From the NCBI GenBank assembly GCA_015058655.1, contig SVBX01000007.1, forward strand, positions 1 to 64,000: 64,000 nt of DNA, read 5' to 3'. Position numbers and translations under genes: made by a program. Under the pieces are notes generated by a model. It had not been told where the DNA came from. It saw only the letters and a program-made list of their open reading frames with translations, and did not search any database. This DNA is from Pseudoselenomonas ruminantium. GTDB lineage: Bacteria > Bacillota > Negativicutes > Selenomonadales > Selenomonadaceae. Shown piece after piece: positions 1 through 6,776 of this stretch; position 1 is the stretch's first letter, and each line of letters begins with the position of its first letter.

Positions 1-133
1 TCATATTATTTTGGAAAAAGTAAGCGCGAAGCCTTGGCATATAAGGCTTCGCGCTGTTTTGGCGTGGCAAAGTCGGGGCACCCATCATGGCGTTTATGGC
101 GAAGGATATAGCAAATATTTTTCCTGCTGCCAC
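1..133 (-). CDS. Possible N-terminus of the tail tape-measure protein, cut by the window edge
   Basis: A GTG codon at 133 follows an AGGAGG site (149-144, 10 bases away) and opens a frame of 44 codons that runs off the window. The first residues (VAAGKIFAISFAINAMMGA) resemble the start of many phage tape-measure proteins, and the position just after the tail chaperone is where that gene belongs. After residue 20 the resemblance fades and the frame crosses a 13-bp perfect hairpin. A different frame over the same bases reads QREALYAKASRLLF before a stop at 6, so a frameshift or a decayed gene is possible. Assignment is weak. Confidence 0.3.
   Translation of the reverse strand, partial: MAAGKIFAISFAINAMMGAPTLPRQNSAKPYMPRLRAYFFQNNM
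23..55. repeat. 13-bp perfect inverted repeat (hairpin)
   Basis: AGCGCGAAGCCTT (23-35) and its exact complement (43-55) flank a 7-base loop. On the minus strand it is followed by a T-rich stretch (TTACTTTTTCC) and on the plus strand by GTTTT, so it could terminate transcription in either direction. A hairpin this strong is unexpected inside a tape-measure coding start. Confidence 0.6.
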
Positions 134-204
134 TCCAAAACCGCCTCCTTTCTGGTATAATTAAAGAAAGATAACTTTCAGCAACATAAAAGGGGGTTAA
201 GTAA

Positions 205-321
205 ATGATGACTATCACTTTTTTGTTAGTCCTGTTACTCGGTGCATTCATTCTTGGCTGTGTTGCCGGTTTCGTTTATTCACTTATCCGCCTATTGTTT
301 AGATGCTTAAAAAATGCTTGA
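205..321 (+). CDS. Small single-span membrane protein, antisense to the tail operon
   Basis: ATG at 205 (a second ATG follows at 208) is preceded by AGGGGG at 191-196. The 38-residue product is mostly hydrophobic (residues 5-31, FLLVLLLGAFILGCVAGFVY) and ends in a short basic tail, so it is probably a one-pass membrane peptide. A rho-independent terminator starts five bases after the stop. It points opposite to every tail gene around it, in the gap between the tail chaperone and the next tail gene. Own ribosome site and terminator suggest a gene expressed in the lysogen (a moron), but its function is unknown. I know no homologue. Confidence 0.6.
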   Translation: MMTITFLLVLLLGAFILGCVAGFVYSLIRLLFRCLKNA

Positions 322-325
322 GGTT

Positions 326-351
326 CCCCGCCCTTCCGGCGGGGCTTTTTT
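326..351 (+). terminator. Rho-independent terminator of the 38-residue gene
   Basis: CCCCGCC (326-332) pairs with GGCGGGG (338-344) around a 5-base loop and is followed by six T residues on the plus strand. The T run is only on the plus side, so it serves the rightward gene and not the leftward tail operon. Confidence 0.85.
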
Positions 352-356
352 ATTGC

Positions 357-572
357 CTATTTTTTCGCCGCTTTCAGCACTTCCATCCATTCCCCAAACT
401 CCCTCAGGGTTTGGCTTTGCCAGAATTCCATGCTGCCAGCCTCTCGCAGGGCGAAGATTATCTTCCTGAGCTTTTGGGGAGGAGGTTCCTCCCTTTCAAG
501 CCCAGCGATATTTTCAGGACATATTATCCTTCGCCATTCATCACCCTGGCGGCCGAAGACGATAATAAAAAA
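357..572 (-). CDS. -1 frame extension of the tail assembly chaperone (GT/E'-like)
   Basis: This frame has no suitable start of its own but is open, without a stop, from the slippery site at 572-566 to TAG at 359-357. It adds 69 residues to the first 88 of the upstream chaperone, giving a product of about 157 residues. The extension is charged and Trp-containing (for example MEFWQSQTLREFGEWMEV), as in the T domains of other tail chaperones. In P2 (E/E') and lambda (G/GT) the equivalent product is made by -1 slippage and guides the tape measure during tail assembly; that role is assumed here by analogy. Confidence 0.75.
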   Translation of the reverse strand, partial: FFIIVFGRQGDEWRRIICPENIAGLEREEPPPQKLRKIIFALREAGSMEFWQSQTLREFGEWMEVLKAAKK

Positions 573-829
573 TTCAGTACCCTGCCGGTGATTTCCGTAA
601 ACTCAGGAATGGGAAGGGCCTGAACTTCCTTGAAGTCCACGCCAAGGGCGCGGGCTGCCAATCTTGCCCGGAAGCCTGCGCTGTAGGTAATGTCCGGGGT
701 TGCATCTGCCTTCATCCGGCAGGCCCTCTCTGCATCCATGAAAGCCTGGGCATTAAGTTCTCCCAACTTTGCCTCCAAGTCAGAAAAATCCAGGGTTTTC
801 TTCTCTTCTTTTGCTTCTTCTGCTGCCAT
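524..829 (-). CDS. Tail assembly chaperone, short (0-frame) product
   Basis: A 101-residue acidic, helical protein encoded directly after the tail tube gene, the standard place for the G/E-type chaperone of phages with long tails. ATG is preceded by AGGAGG (839-834). Codon 86-88 contains the heptamer T TTT TTA, which allows part of the ribosomes to shift into the overlapping -1 frame and make a longer protein. The chaperone is expected to bind the tape-measure protein until the tube polymerises and is not part of the finished virion. Sequence alone is not diagnostic; gene order and the frameshift site carry the call. Confidence 0.75.
   Translation of the reverse strand: MAAEEAKEEKKTLDFSDLEAKLGELNAQAFMDAERACRMKADATPDITYSAGFRARLAARALGVDFKEVQALPIPEFTEITGRVLNFLLSSSAARVMNGEG
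566..572 (-). other. Slippery heptamer for programmed -1 frameshifting (T TTT TTA)
   Basis: In the chaperone reading frame the sequence is AAT TTT TTA, giving the X XXY YYZ heptamer T TTT TTA, the same heptamer as the HIV-1 gag-pol site. Both tRNAs can re-pair after a one-base slip, and the -1 frame is then open for 69 codons. A GC-rich stretch follows that could act as a stimulator, but I did not fold it. Confidence 0.8.
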
Positions 830-841
830 ATTTTCCTCCTA

Positions 842-1369
842 TCACAAGCCAAGGTCAGACTTAACGCTGGCAAGGTAATCCACGCCATCCACAAAACAGA
901 TGTAGTTGAGCTTGTCGATTTCCAACACCACTTTACCAGCGATAGTCTCCTTGATGTAGATGATCTCAAGGGTAGACTTCGTGTCGGTGTGGTCAGCAGG
1001 CTTGAAGCTGCCGGAATCGCCCTTTTTGGGAAGGGTGCGCACATTGATTTTGATAGCCTCGCTCTTGATTTCGCCGGTACCTGCATCATAAAGCTCACTG
1101 GAACCTCTGATTTCAAGGTCATGGGCCTTCATTGCCAGCAGCTTGGTGGTGTCCTCGTTGAGTGTGCGCCAGTTGATTTCCAGCTCCATGCTGGAAGTTT
1201 GCCCAGGGGTGGGCATTTCAATTTCACCGCCGACGCCCGCCCCGGAGAGGATAGCGGTCATATACTCGATGGTGGGCAGGGTGATGTCTGCCATGCCCAG
1301 CTTGCGGCCACCTGCGATAAATACCTCAAAGTTAATGAGTTTGTCGCGTACAGGGTTAATGTTTCCCAT
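842..1369 (-). CDS. Major tail tube protein (P2 FII-like)
   Basis: A 175-residue protein directly after the sheath gene, with the conserved opening of contractile-phage tube proteins (MGNINPVRDKLINFEVFI, then a stretch on tube beta-sheets ending in MELEINWRTL). It polymerises into the inner tube through which DNA leaves the capsid. ATG 1369 has AGGAG upstream (1380-1376). Sheath, tube and chaperone are in the usual order with gaps of about 13-16 bases, consistent with one late operon. Length matches the family (about 170). Confidence 0.9.
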   Translation of the reverse strand: MGNINPVRDKLINFEVFIAGGRKLGMADITLPTIEYMTAILSGAGVGGEIEMPTPGQTSSMELEINWRTLNEDTTKLLAMKAHDLEIRGSSELYDAGTGEIKSEAIKINVRTLPKKGDSGSFKPADHTDTKSTLEIIYIKETIAGKVVLEIDKLNYICFVDGVDYLASVKSDLGL

Positions 1370-1384
1370 TGCTTACTCCTTTCA

Positions 1385-2830
1385 TCAAGAGAACAGAGTG
1401 GAAATGTAATCCGGGTCATACTCCTGCACAAAGTTAATCTCACGGGCAGGAGAAGGCGGCGTGATGTATACGTGGAAGTAGATAATGCCATCCATCAGGC
1501 CGGTGGTGGTGTTTTCGTCCTCGCGGAATTCTACACGCCCGCCCAAGAGGGCGCCTTTGGCCGTGAGGCCATTCAGCCAGATGTTGGCGCTATCCACGAT
1601 GCTCTCAATGAGCCGCTTGTTCATGGGGTCATCAATCTTAGACCAGAAGGTCGTGATCAGTGTGTTGCCGATCCAGTTATTCATGCGGCGGATGGGAATG
1701 AAGTTGTCCTTCACATCCGTGTTGCTGGGGTAAGCCACGGTGCGATTGCCCCAGGTCTTCCAGCCGCCAATGAAATTCAAAGCTGTGACAATTCCCTGCC
1801 CATTCAAGTAGGCAGCCTGGGCATTGTTCAGGTAGATTTCCGTACCGTCTTTCAGGCAGGCACCATTAGCTTGCAGAGACTTGTTAGACGGGGAATAATA
1901 GGGGATATCATCATGCTGGCTGTCAGTGTAGTTCATGACAGAGGCCAGCTGGGTGGACAAGTGGAAAACTTCGTCCCCCTGCTTCAGCAATGGCCAACAA
2001 AGCACACAATCCTTATCGCTGCCAATGTTGGTATTCTTCCACTCGCTGGCTGCAGTGTAGCTCTTGACGGTATCCGTGGGCACATCGCAAATAGAAATTG
2101 CGTTGAAATGACCGCAGATGTTGTGCTCCTTGGCTTTCATTACTGCCGATACATTGACATTCTGAGACCATTTGGGGGCAATGATGATGCCTGGAACAAG
2201 GCCAAAGCGGGGATAGATTTCATCAATCAGCTCCAGGCCTTCTGCCTTGTTGTTCACATTGTCGATACCGCCGATAATGTCTGCTGCCGTTACGGTTTCC
2301 GGGGTCAGCTTGGTGTAAGACACATACACCTTGTCAGCGCTTGCGATAGAGCCATCTGCCAAAGCTGTGACCACCAGATTGCCTTCATCGTCATGGGCTA
2401 CCGTGTAGTCGGTATCCTCCACCAGTGCCTCACCATCGGTGGCAGCGTATACTTTGACGCCAGCCAGCAGGGCAGGCTGCTTGATTGTACCCACCTTGTC
2501 GGTCAGGCTGCACTCTTCCTGTTTCACATCAGTTTTGTGGCTTTCCTTGTCCAGCACATTCACAAAAACCACCGGGGCCATGTTGAAAAGCGCAAACTGA
2601 GACTTCATAACCTCACAGAGGGTGTACTTGTCCCACTCATCGGAATAGCCGAAGGCAGCTACTGCCTCAGCATAGCTATAGCAAAGTACCGGGGTGTTGA
2701 CTTCTGCCGGGTCACTTGCCAGATGTACCGGGGCTGTGCCAAAAGCAACAATCAAGCCGCTGTCAGTCTGGGTCATAGGCACCAGCGAAGTGGGTACCTC
2801 GCCGGTGTAAATGCCATGCTTATATGCCAT
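1385..2830 (-). CDS. Tail sheath protein (P2 FI-like)
   Basis: A 481-residue tail sheath subunit. The N-terminus (MAYKHGIYTGEVPTSLVP), the internal block GGWKTWGNRTVAYP and the C-terminal MDGIIYFHVYITPPSPAREINF are characteristic of this family. Sheath subunits surround the tail tube and contract on infection, so this gene makes the phage a myovirus. ATG 2830 follows AGGAG (2840-2836). It lies between a small unknown gene and the tube gene in the late operon. Confidence 0.95.
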   Translation of the reverse strand: MAYKHGIYTGEVPTSLVPMTQTDSGLIVAFGTAPVHLASDPAEVNTPVLCYSYAEAVAAFGYSDEWDKYTLCEVMKSQFALFNMAPVVFVNVLDKESHKTDVKQEECSLTDKVGTIKQPALLAGVKVYAATDGEALVEDTDYTVAHDDEGNLVVTALADGSIASADKVYVSYTKLTPETVTAADIIGGIDNVNNKAEGLELIDEIYPRFGLVPGIIIAPKWSQNVNVSAVMKAKEHNICGHFNAISICDVPTDTVKSYTAASEWKNTNIGSDKDCVLCWPLLKQGDEVFHLSTQLASVMNYTDSQHDDIPYYSPSNKSLQANGACLKDGTEIYLNNAQAAYLNGQGIVTALNFIGGWKTWGNRTVAYPSNTDVKDNFIPIRRMNNWIGNTLITTFWSKIDDPMNKRLIESIVDSANIWLNGLTAKGALLGGRVEFREDENTTTGLMDGIIYFHVYITPPSPAREINFVQEYDPDYISTLFS

Positions 2831-2846
2831 GTTGTTCTCCTTTCTC

Positions 2847-3122
2847 TTACCGCTTCATTTCGGTGTATGCCAGGTTGATAGGCGTACCCTTCTTTTGAAG
2901 GTCAGCCATTGCCCGGGTTACTTCTGTTACAGGAACAAAAAGGCGGCCAATGGTGCTGAATTCCCCCTGCAGAGTAGAAATCAGCTCAGCCGGCTTCTGT
3001 TTGTAAACCGTGTTGGTTTTCAGCCCCTTAGAGAGAACATTGGGGCCAAGGTACATGACAGGCACCGCCGGTGCCTGGGCCGTGGTCTTCACGGCTTCTT
3101 TGGTCTCCTGCTTTTTGCTCAT
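2847..3122 (-). CDS. Small phage structural-module protein of unknown function
   Basis: A 91-residue protein with an Ala/Lys-rich start and a compact rest (VMYLGPNVLSKGL, STIGRLFVPVTEV). Its start overlaps the end of the preceding gene by four bases, so it is translationally coupled in the head-tail part of the late operon, just before the sheath gene. Small genes in this place often act in head-tail joining or tail completion, but I recognise no family. Confidence 0.75.
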   Translation of the reverse strand: MSKKQETKEAVKTTAQAPAVPVMYLGPNVLSKGLKTNTVYKQKPAELISTLQGEFSTIGRLFVPVTEVTRAMADLQKKGTPINLAYTEMKR

Positions 3123-3637
3123 TTGATGTATTCCTCCGTTATCTTGTACCAGTCTGCATCCATGTGCTGATCCGGCTGGGCCACCTGGTACCTCAAGGTA
3201 GCATAACCAAACCAGAAGGGAACGGGCTGGGCCTCGATGGTTTCAAACTTCGTTGGCAAGATAAGCCGAAAGCGCTTGTCAAGCAGCCGAAAAATAAGGA
3301 GGCGCTGCCTCACTCGCTCCATAATAGAAAGCAAGTCTTGCCACGCCCCCGGCCCTCTGCCGTCTGCCCCTTCGCCATCCGCCCCCTGCCCGTCTTCGCC
3401 GTAGACACCAAAGGTTAAGCCTATGACAGCCTCTGAGCCGTCTTCCGAATCCTCGGTGCCTTGCCAGCTTACAATCACAAGCGGGTAATATGTATCGTCT
3501 TGAAAGTCTTCATCGGGGATGTGCTGAGTGTAGACAGATACCGCCTTATCCTCCTGCCCCTCAGCCTTCATCTTGTAGTCTTTGACGGCTTCTTTGATTT
3601 CTGCCGTCACGGCCTGCACTAATCTTGCCGGGGTCAT
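3119..3637 (-). CDS. Probable tail completion/terminator protein
   Basis: A 172-residue protein located between a minor-tail-Z-like gene and the sheath module, where myoviruses and siphoviruses encode the protein that caps the tail. It begins MTPARLVQAVTAEIKEAV and has a mixed alpha/beta pattern with a short Gly/Asp-rich insert near residues 88-102 (DGQGADGEGADGRG). Starts and stops overlap both neighbours (ATGA type). Function is inferred from size and order only. Confidence 0.6.
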   Translation of the reverse strand: MTPARLVQAVTAEIKEAVKDYKMKAEGQEDKAVSVYTQHIPDEDFQDDTYYPLVIVSWQGTEDSEDGSEAVIGLTFGVYGEDGQGADGEGADGRGPGAWQDLLSIMERVRQRLLIFRLLDKRFRLILPTKFETIEAQPVPFWFGYATLRYQVAQPDQHMDADWYKITEEYIK

Positions 3638-4197
3638 CTTCTATAGCCCATAAGGAAGGCTCTCACCTCTCTATCTAACTCCTTACTCAACCGCTCCTGT
3701 GCTTTGGTTTCTACAAACTCACGCACAGAAGGGCTTTCTAACATTTGCGGCGTAGACGGGCCGGACAGTTTGGCTATGGGAAGGCTGCTGTTTCCAGCCG
3801 TCCTTCTCATAACGCCTACATGGCCGGACTTCATCTTTGCCAGGAAAGCATGGGCTATGGTGCCGCCCTGCCCTTTCACTACCTGGCTGTAAAGATATTG
3901 CCCCTTAGGTGGTCTCCGTTTGGGCACCGCTGTGGGCTTATGCTTGAAATAGGCCAGGTCGTTCACCCGCCCCCGTGAAGTCAGCATAGCGCCGCCACCT
4001 GTGAAAGACACCTTCATGGTTCTGGTGATGTAGGTGGGCTTGATGGTATAGCGTTCCTTGGCCTTCTGGGTTGCGTCCTTTTTAGCTCCCCGGATACTTT
4101 TGCGGATTGCCGTATTGGCCGCCTTCTGAGCCGCCCCCGGCAGCCCCCGCAATAATTCTTGAGCCTTTGCGATTTCGCTGGCATCTATTTCAATCAT
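3634..4197 (-). CDS. Minor tail protein Z-like (head-tail module)
   Basis: A 187-residue, strongly basic protein. The opening (ASEIAKAQELLRGLPGAAQKA), the middle block RYTIKPTYITRTMKV and the GGTIAHAFLAKMKSGHVGV segment match the prophage minor tail protein Z family (GPZ), which takes part in tail completion and joining. It overlaps the next gene by four bases and is followed by the tail-terminator candidate. The family call rests on pattern recognition, not on a search. Confidence 0.75.
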   Translation of the reverse strand: MIEIDASEIAKAQELLRGLPGAAQKAANTAIRKSIRGAKKDATQKAKERYTIKPTYITRTMKVSFTGGGAMLTSRGRVNDLAYFKHKPTAVPKRRPPKGQYLYSQVVKGQGGTIAHAFLAKMKSGHVGVMRRTAGNSSLPIAKLSGPSTPQMLESPSVREFVETKAQERLSKELDREVRAFLMGYRR

Positions 4198-4544
4198 GCA
4201 AATGCGCCGCCTCTCATGCGATAAGCACCCAGTTCGATGGTCAGCATGCCCATGTCATTGGCGCATTTATCCACCACATAGCGCTTGCCATCCACACGGA
4301 ACGGCGTGCCCTCTGTGGGTATCTTGGCAAGGTCAGAAGCGGCCACACATACGGTGATGTAGTCACCATGCAGGCCTTCCGGGGTGCGTTTGCCCCCCTG
4401 CAAACCTGCTTTGCGGTCATCAGTTGCCCAGCCGGACACCACACAGACACATTCCCGCCCTTCGAGAGTGTGGGTTTCCCCAAACTCGTTTGGATTGAGG
4501 AAAACGGCAGAAATGTCTGCCGCCACCATGTCCTTGAAAGACAT
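4194..4544 (-). CDS. Head-tail joining / head completion protein candidate
   Basis: A 116-residue protein that begins MSFKDMVAADISAVFLNPNEFGE, typical of the small lambda FII-like or head-closure proteins often annotated as 'ATP-binding sugar transporter-like'. It sits between the capsid-decoration gene and the minor tail Z gene. The N-terminal helix followed by an OB-like beta barrel fits proteins that close the portal vertex before tail attachment. Start and stop overlap the neighbours by one and four bases. Confidence 0.65.
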   Translation of the reverse strand: MSFKDMVAADISAVFLNPNEFGETHTLEGRECVCVVSGWATDDRKAGLQGGKRTPEGLHGDYITVCVAASDLAKIPTEGTPFRVDGKRYVVDKCANDMGMLTIELGAYRMRGGAFA

Positions 4545-4870
4545 CAGCCCAGCCGTACAGTTACGGCAGTTCCTGCAGATGCCTTGGCGGTGATTGCATG
4601 GCCTGCAAAGGTGTTGTTAGTAGCCGTGCCGGTGATAACACTATTGGTGCCATCCCAGTAAACCTTCTGGCCCACCTTGATAGCCGCCCCCGTGGCGGCA
4701 GGGAGGATATAAGCGCCGGTGAGCGTCACGGTACCGGTGCCGCCGGCAGGAATATCTTCCAGCGCTATGCCCACCTTATCTTCCAGGGGAACAACATCCA
4801 TGTATTCCACTGCATCTGCAGCGGTGAAGTCGATGTTATCGCCCTTCTGCACAAAAACTGCTTTTGCCAT
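4544..4870 (-). CDS. DUF2190 capsid decoration protein
   Basis: A 108-residue beta-rich protein, Gly/Thr/Ala-rich (TGAYILPAATGAAIKVGQ, then VYWDGTN), the pattern of the DUF2190 family, which contains capsid-stabilising (cement) proteins. It directly follows the capsid gene, as lambda D precedes E in reversed order. ATG 4870 has AGGAGG upstream (4881-4876). Confidence 0.85.
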   Translation of the reverse strand: MAKAVFVQKGDNIDFTAADAVEYMDVVPLEDKVGIALEDIPAGGTGTVTLTGAYILPAATGAAIKVGQKVYWDGTNSVITGTATNNTFAGHAITAKASAGTAVTVRLG

Positions 4871-4883
4871 GTTCTAGCCTCCT

Positions 4884-6776
4884 TTAGCTAATGGTGCTCT
4901 TCTGAATGCCACGGAAATCAAGCAGGTTCACGCCTACATCGTAGTAAATGCGCCACTTAATGCCCAAGGTGTCGAACTGCACGGCGCTCTCCATGATGGG
5001 GGTCTCGTTGCCGTTCAAGCTGGTGACTTCGATAGTGGGTACCAGCCCCGGCGCAGCTGCCATGTAGAAAACATTGTCAGCGGAAAGCTCCGGGTCTGCA
5101 ATCACAGACAGCTTGTTGGCGAAGGGGTTCACGGTGGCATTGCTCTTGGACGGGTCAACCACAGAGTTGATGAGCTGGGCCGCCTCTACTTCCAAATCCA
5201 CAGGGACAATCAGATAAGCGGGCTGGATGTTGAGGAATGCCTTGCCAGCAATGTTCTTCTGCTTGGCCATAGCCGCCTTGATTTTGCCCAGCCCGGCCAC
5301 AGTGAGGCCCTGGGTCTGCAGGTTGCCGTGGCTTGCGTGGAAAAGCGCCGCCCCCTCAATGGTGGGGTTATCTGCCAGGATGGAGTAGACCATCTTGTTA
5401 ACCATACGGCGGCAGGCAGCACCATGGATGGACGGCAGGGCCTTGAGTGCGCCCATATCGTCGTTGATGATAGCCTTACGGGTAAGGGAGAAGGACTTGC
5501 CATAGGTAGCCACGCCGGCGGTCACAGAGGTTTCCTTGATTTCGTCATGCTTGAATTCGCCGCTCTCACCGATTTTCTCCAGCTCCCCGGCTTCGCTCAG
5601 GCGGTAGCGGGTGGCCTGCTTGAAGTCAGAGTTGCTGCCCTTGGCAGTCCAGAGCTGATAGGTCGTAGATGCTTCCTGATAAGCCTGGGCCATGGACTTG
5701 TTCGCCACGTTGGACAGGATACCAGGGAAAGCGCCAGTGCCGGTCAAGGCTTCACGGATGAGGGTTTCATCATCCATGTTGCGGGTGCTTGCGTTCTTCT
5801 CACGCTCGATGCACTCCGCTGCAAGGCGCATCATGCGCTTGCCACGGAATTCGTCAGCACCGGCGGCAGGCTTTTCAATGCCCAGGCCCGCCCTCATAGC
5901 CAGGCCATCAATGGCAGCGGCGCGGAACTTGTCCATTTCGTCTGCCTTCACATTCACCTGCTGAGGCTTGCGCTGCTGGGCCAGCTGCTCAAGCACAGCG
6001 GCGCGGGCAGCCTCAACGGTGGTGCCATCTTCGATGAATTTGGCAGAATCCACATCAAACTGACGGCAAAGGCTGTCAATTTCTTTGACACGCTGACGCT
6101 CTGCCTGTACGGCAGCAGCCTTCACTTCTGCCTCGTTCACCTGAGGTACAGCCTCGGTCTCCGGCTCTGCCTGGGCGGTGTTCTTGTTCTCGTCCATTTT
6201 CACATCTCCATTTCTTTCTTCATTGTCGGTGTTCTCTAAACTTCTTCCTACGCCTACGGTGGGGTCAGCAGGTATGGAAACGATCGAAAGCTCATAGGGT
6301 GTCCATGCAGTAGCAATGTAGCAAGGGCCTTCAAAACGCCCATTTTGGCTCTTTTTGCCTTCCAGCACTTCCTCCCACGAATCAACCCGATAGCCCACAG
6401 ACACGCCCTTGAGGGTGCCGTTCTTGACTTTCTGATAGATTTTTTCGCTTTCATCGTCTTCATCAAACTGAACCACCGCCCTCAGCTTGTGCTCTCCCTC
6501 ATCCAGCTCCACAGAAAGGATTTTCCCCATAACTTTGTCGCTGTCATGGTTGAAAAGCATCACGCCAATTTCCTGCAGGCGGGCCAGGTCAATGGCATCT
6601 GCTTCATGCAGCAGGATTTCCGTGCCAAACCAGCGCCTATAAGGTTCTTCACTGGACAAGGAGAGGTCAAAGGTGCGGCTCTCCTGTTCCTCCCCCGCCT
6701 CACGGCAGGAGATTTCCCCGTGAAAATCACGGGTCAGCGGCTCATTCTTGTTCCTCGTTCTCGTTTTCGGTTCCAT
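4884..6776 (-). CDS. Prohead protease fused to major capsid protein
   Basis: A 630-residue fusion. Residues 1-190 look like an HK97-type prohead serine protease: NHD with its histidine (GVMLFNHDSDKVMGK) and GVSVGY with the candidate serine. A charged linker (about 190-270, the expected scaffold/delta part) leads to the capsid domain. The frame stays open further upstream, but the ATG at 6776 has AGGAGG six bases before it, so the longer start was not used. It overlaps the portal gene by 35 bases. Encoding protease, scaffold and shell as one chain is known from a subset of phages; self-cleavage would release the capsid protein. Confidence 0.85.
   Translation of the reverse strand: MEPKTRTRNKNEPLTRDFHGEISCREAGEEQESRTFDLSLSSEEPYRRWFGTEILLHEADAIDLARLQEIGVMLFNHDSDKVMGKILSVELDEGEHKLRAVVQFDEDDESEKIYQKVKNGTLKGVSVGYRVDSWEEVLEGKKSQNGRFEGPCYIATAWTPYELSIVSIPADPTVGVGRSLENTDNEERNGDVKMDENKNTAQAEPETEAVPQVNEAEVKAAAVQAERQRVKEIDSLCRQFDVDSAKFIEDGTTVEAARAAVLEQLAQQRKPQQVNVKADEMDKFRAAAIDGLAMRAGLGIEKPAAGADEFRGKRMMRLAAECIEREKNASTRNMDDETLIREALTGTGAFPGILSNVANKSMAQAYQEASTTYQLWTAKGSNSDFKQATRYRLSEAGELEKIGESGEFKHDEIKETSVTAGVATYGKSFSLTRKAIINDDMGALKALPSIHGAACRRMVNKMVYSILADNPTIEGAALFHASHGNLQTQGLTVAGLGKIKAAMAKQKNIAGKAFLNIQPAYLIVPVDLEVEAAQLINSVVDPSKSNATVNPFANKLSVIADPELSADNVFYMAAAPGLVPTIEVTSLNGNETPIMESAVQFDTLGIKWRIYYDVGVNLLDFRGIQKSTIS

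Noticed and set aside
989-2878. 629-codon open frame antisense to the sheath and tube genes
   Set aside because: It mirrors the codon pattern of two certain genes on the other strand, has no ribosome site and no protein-like composition.
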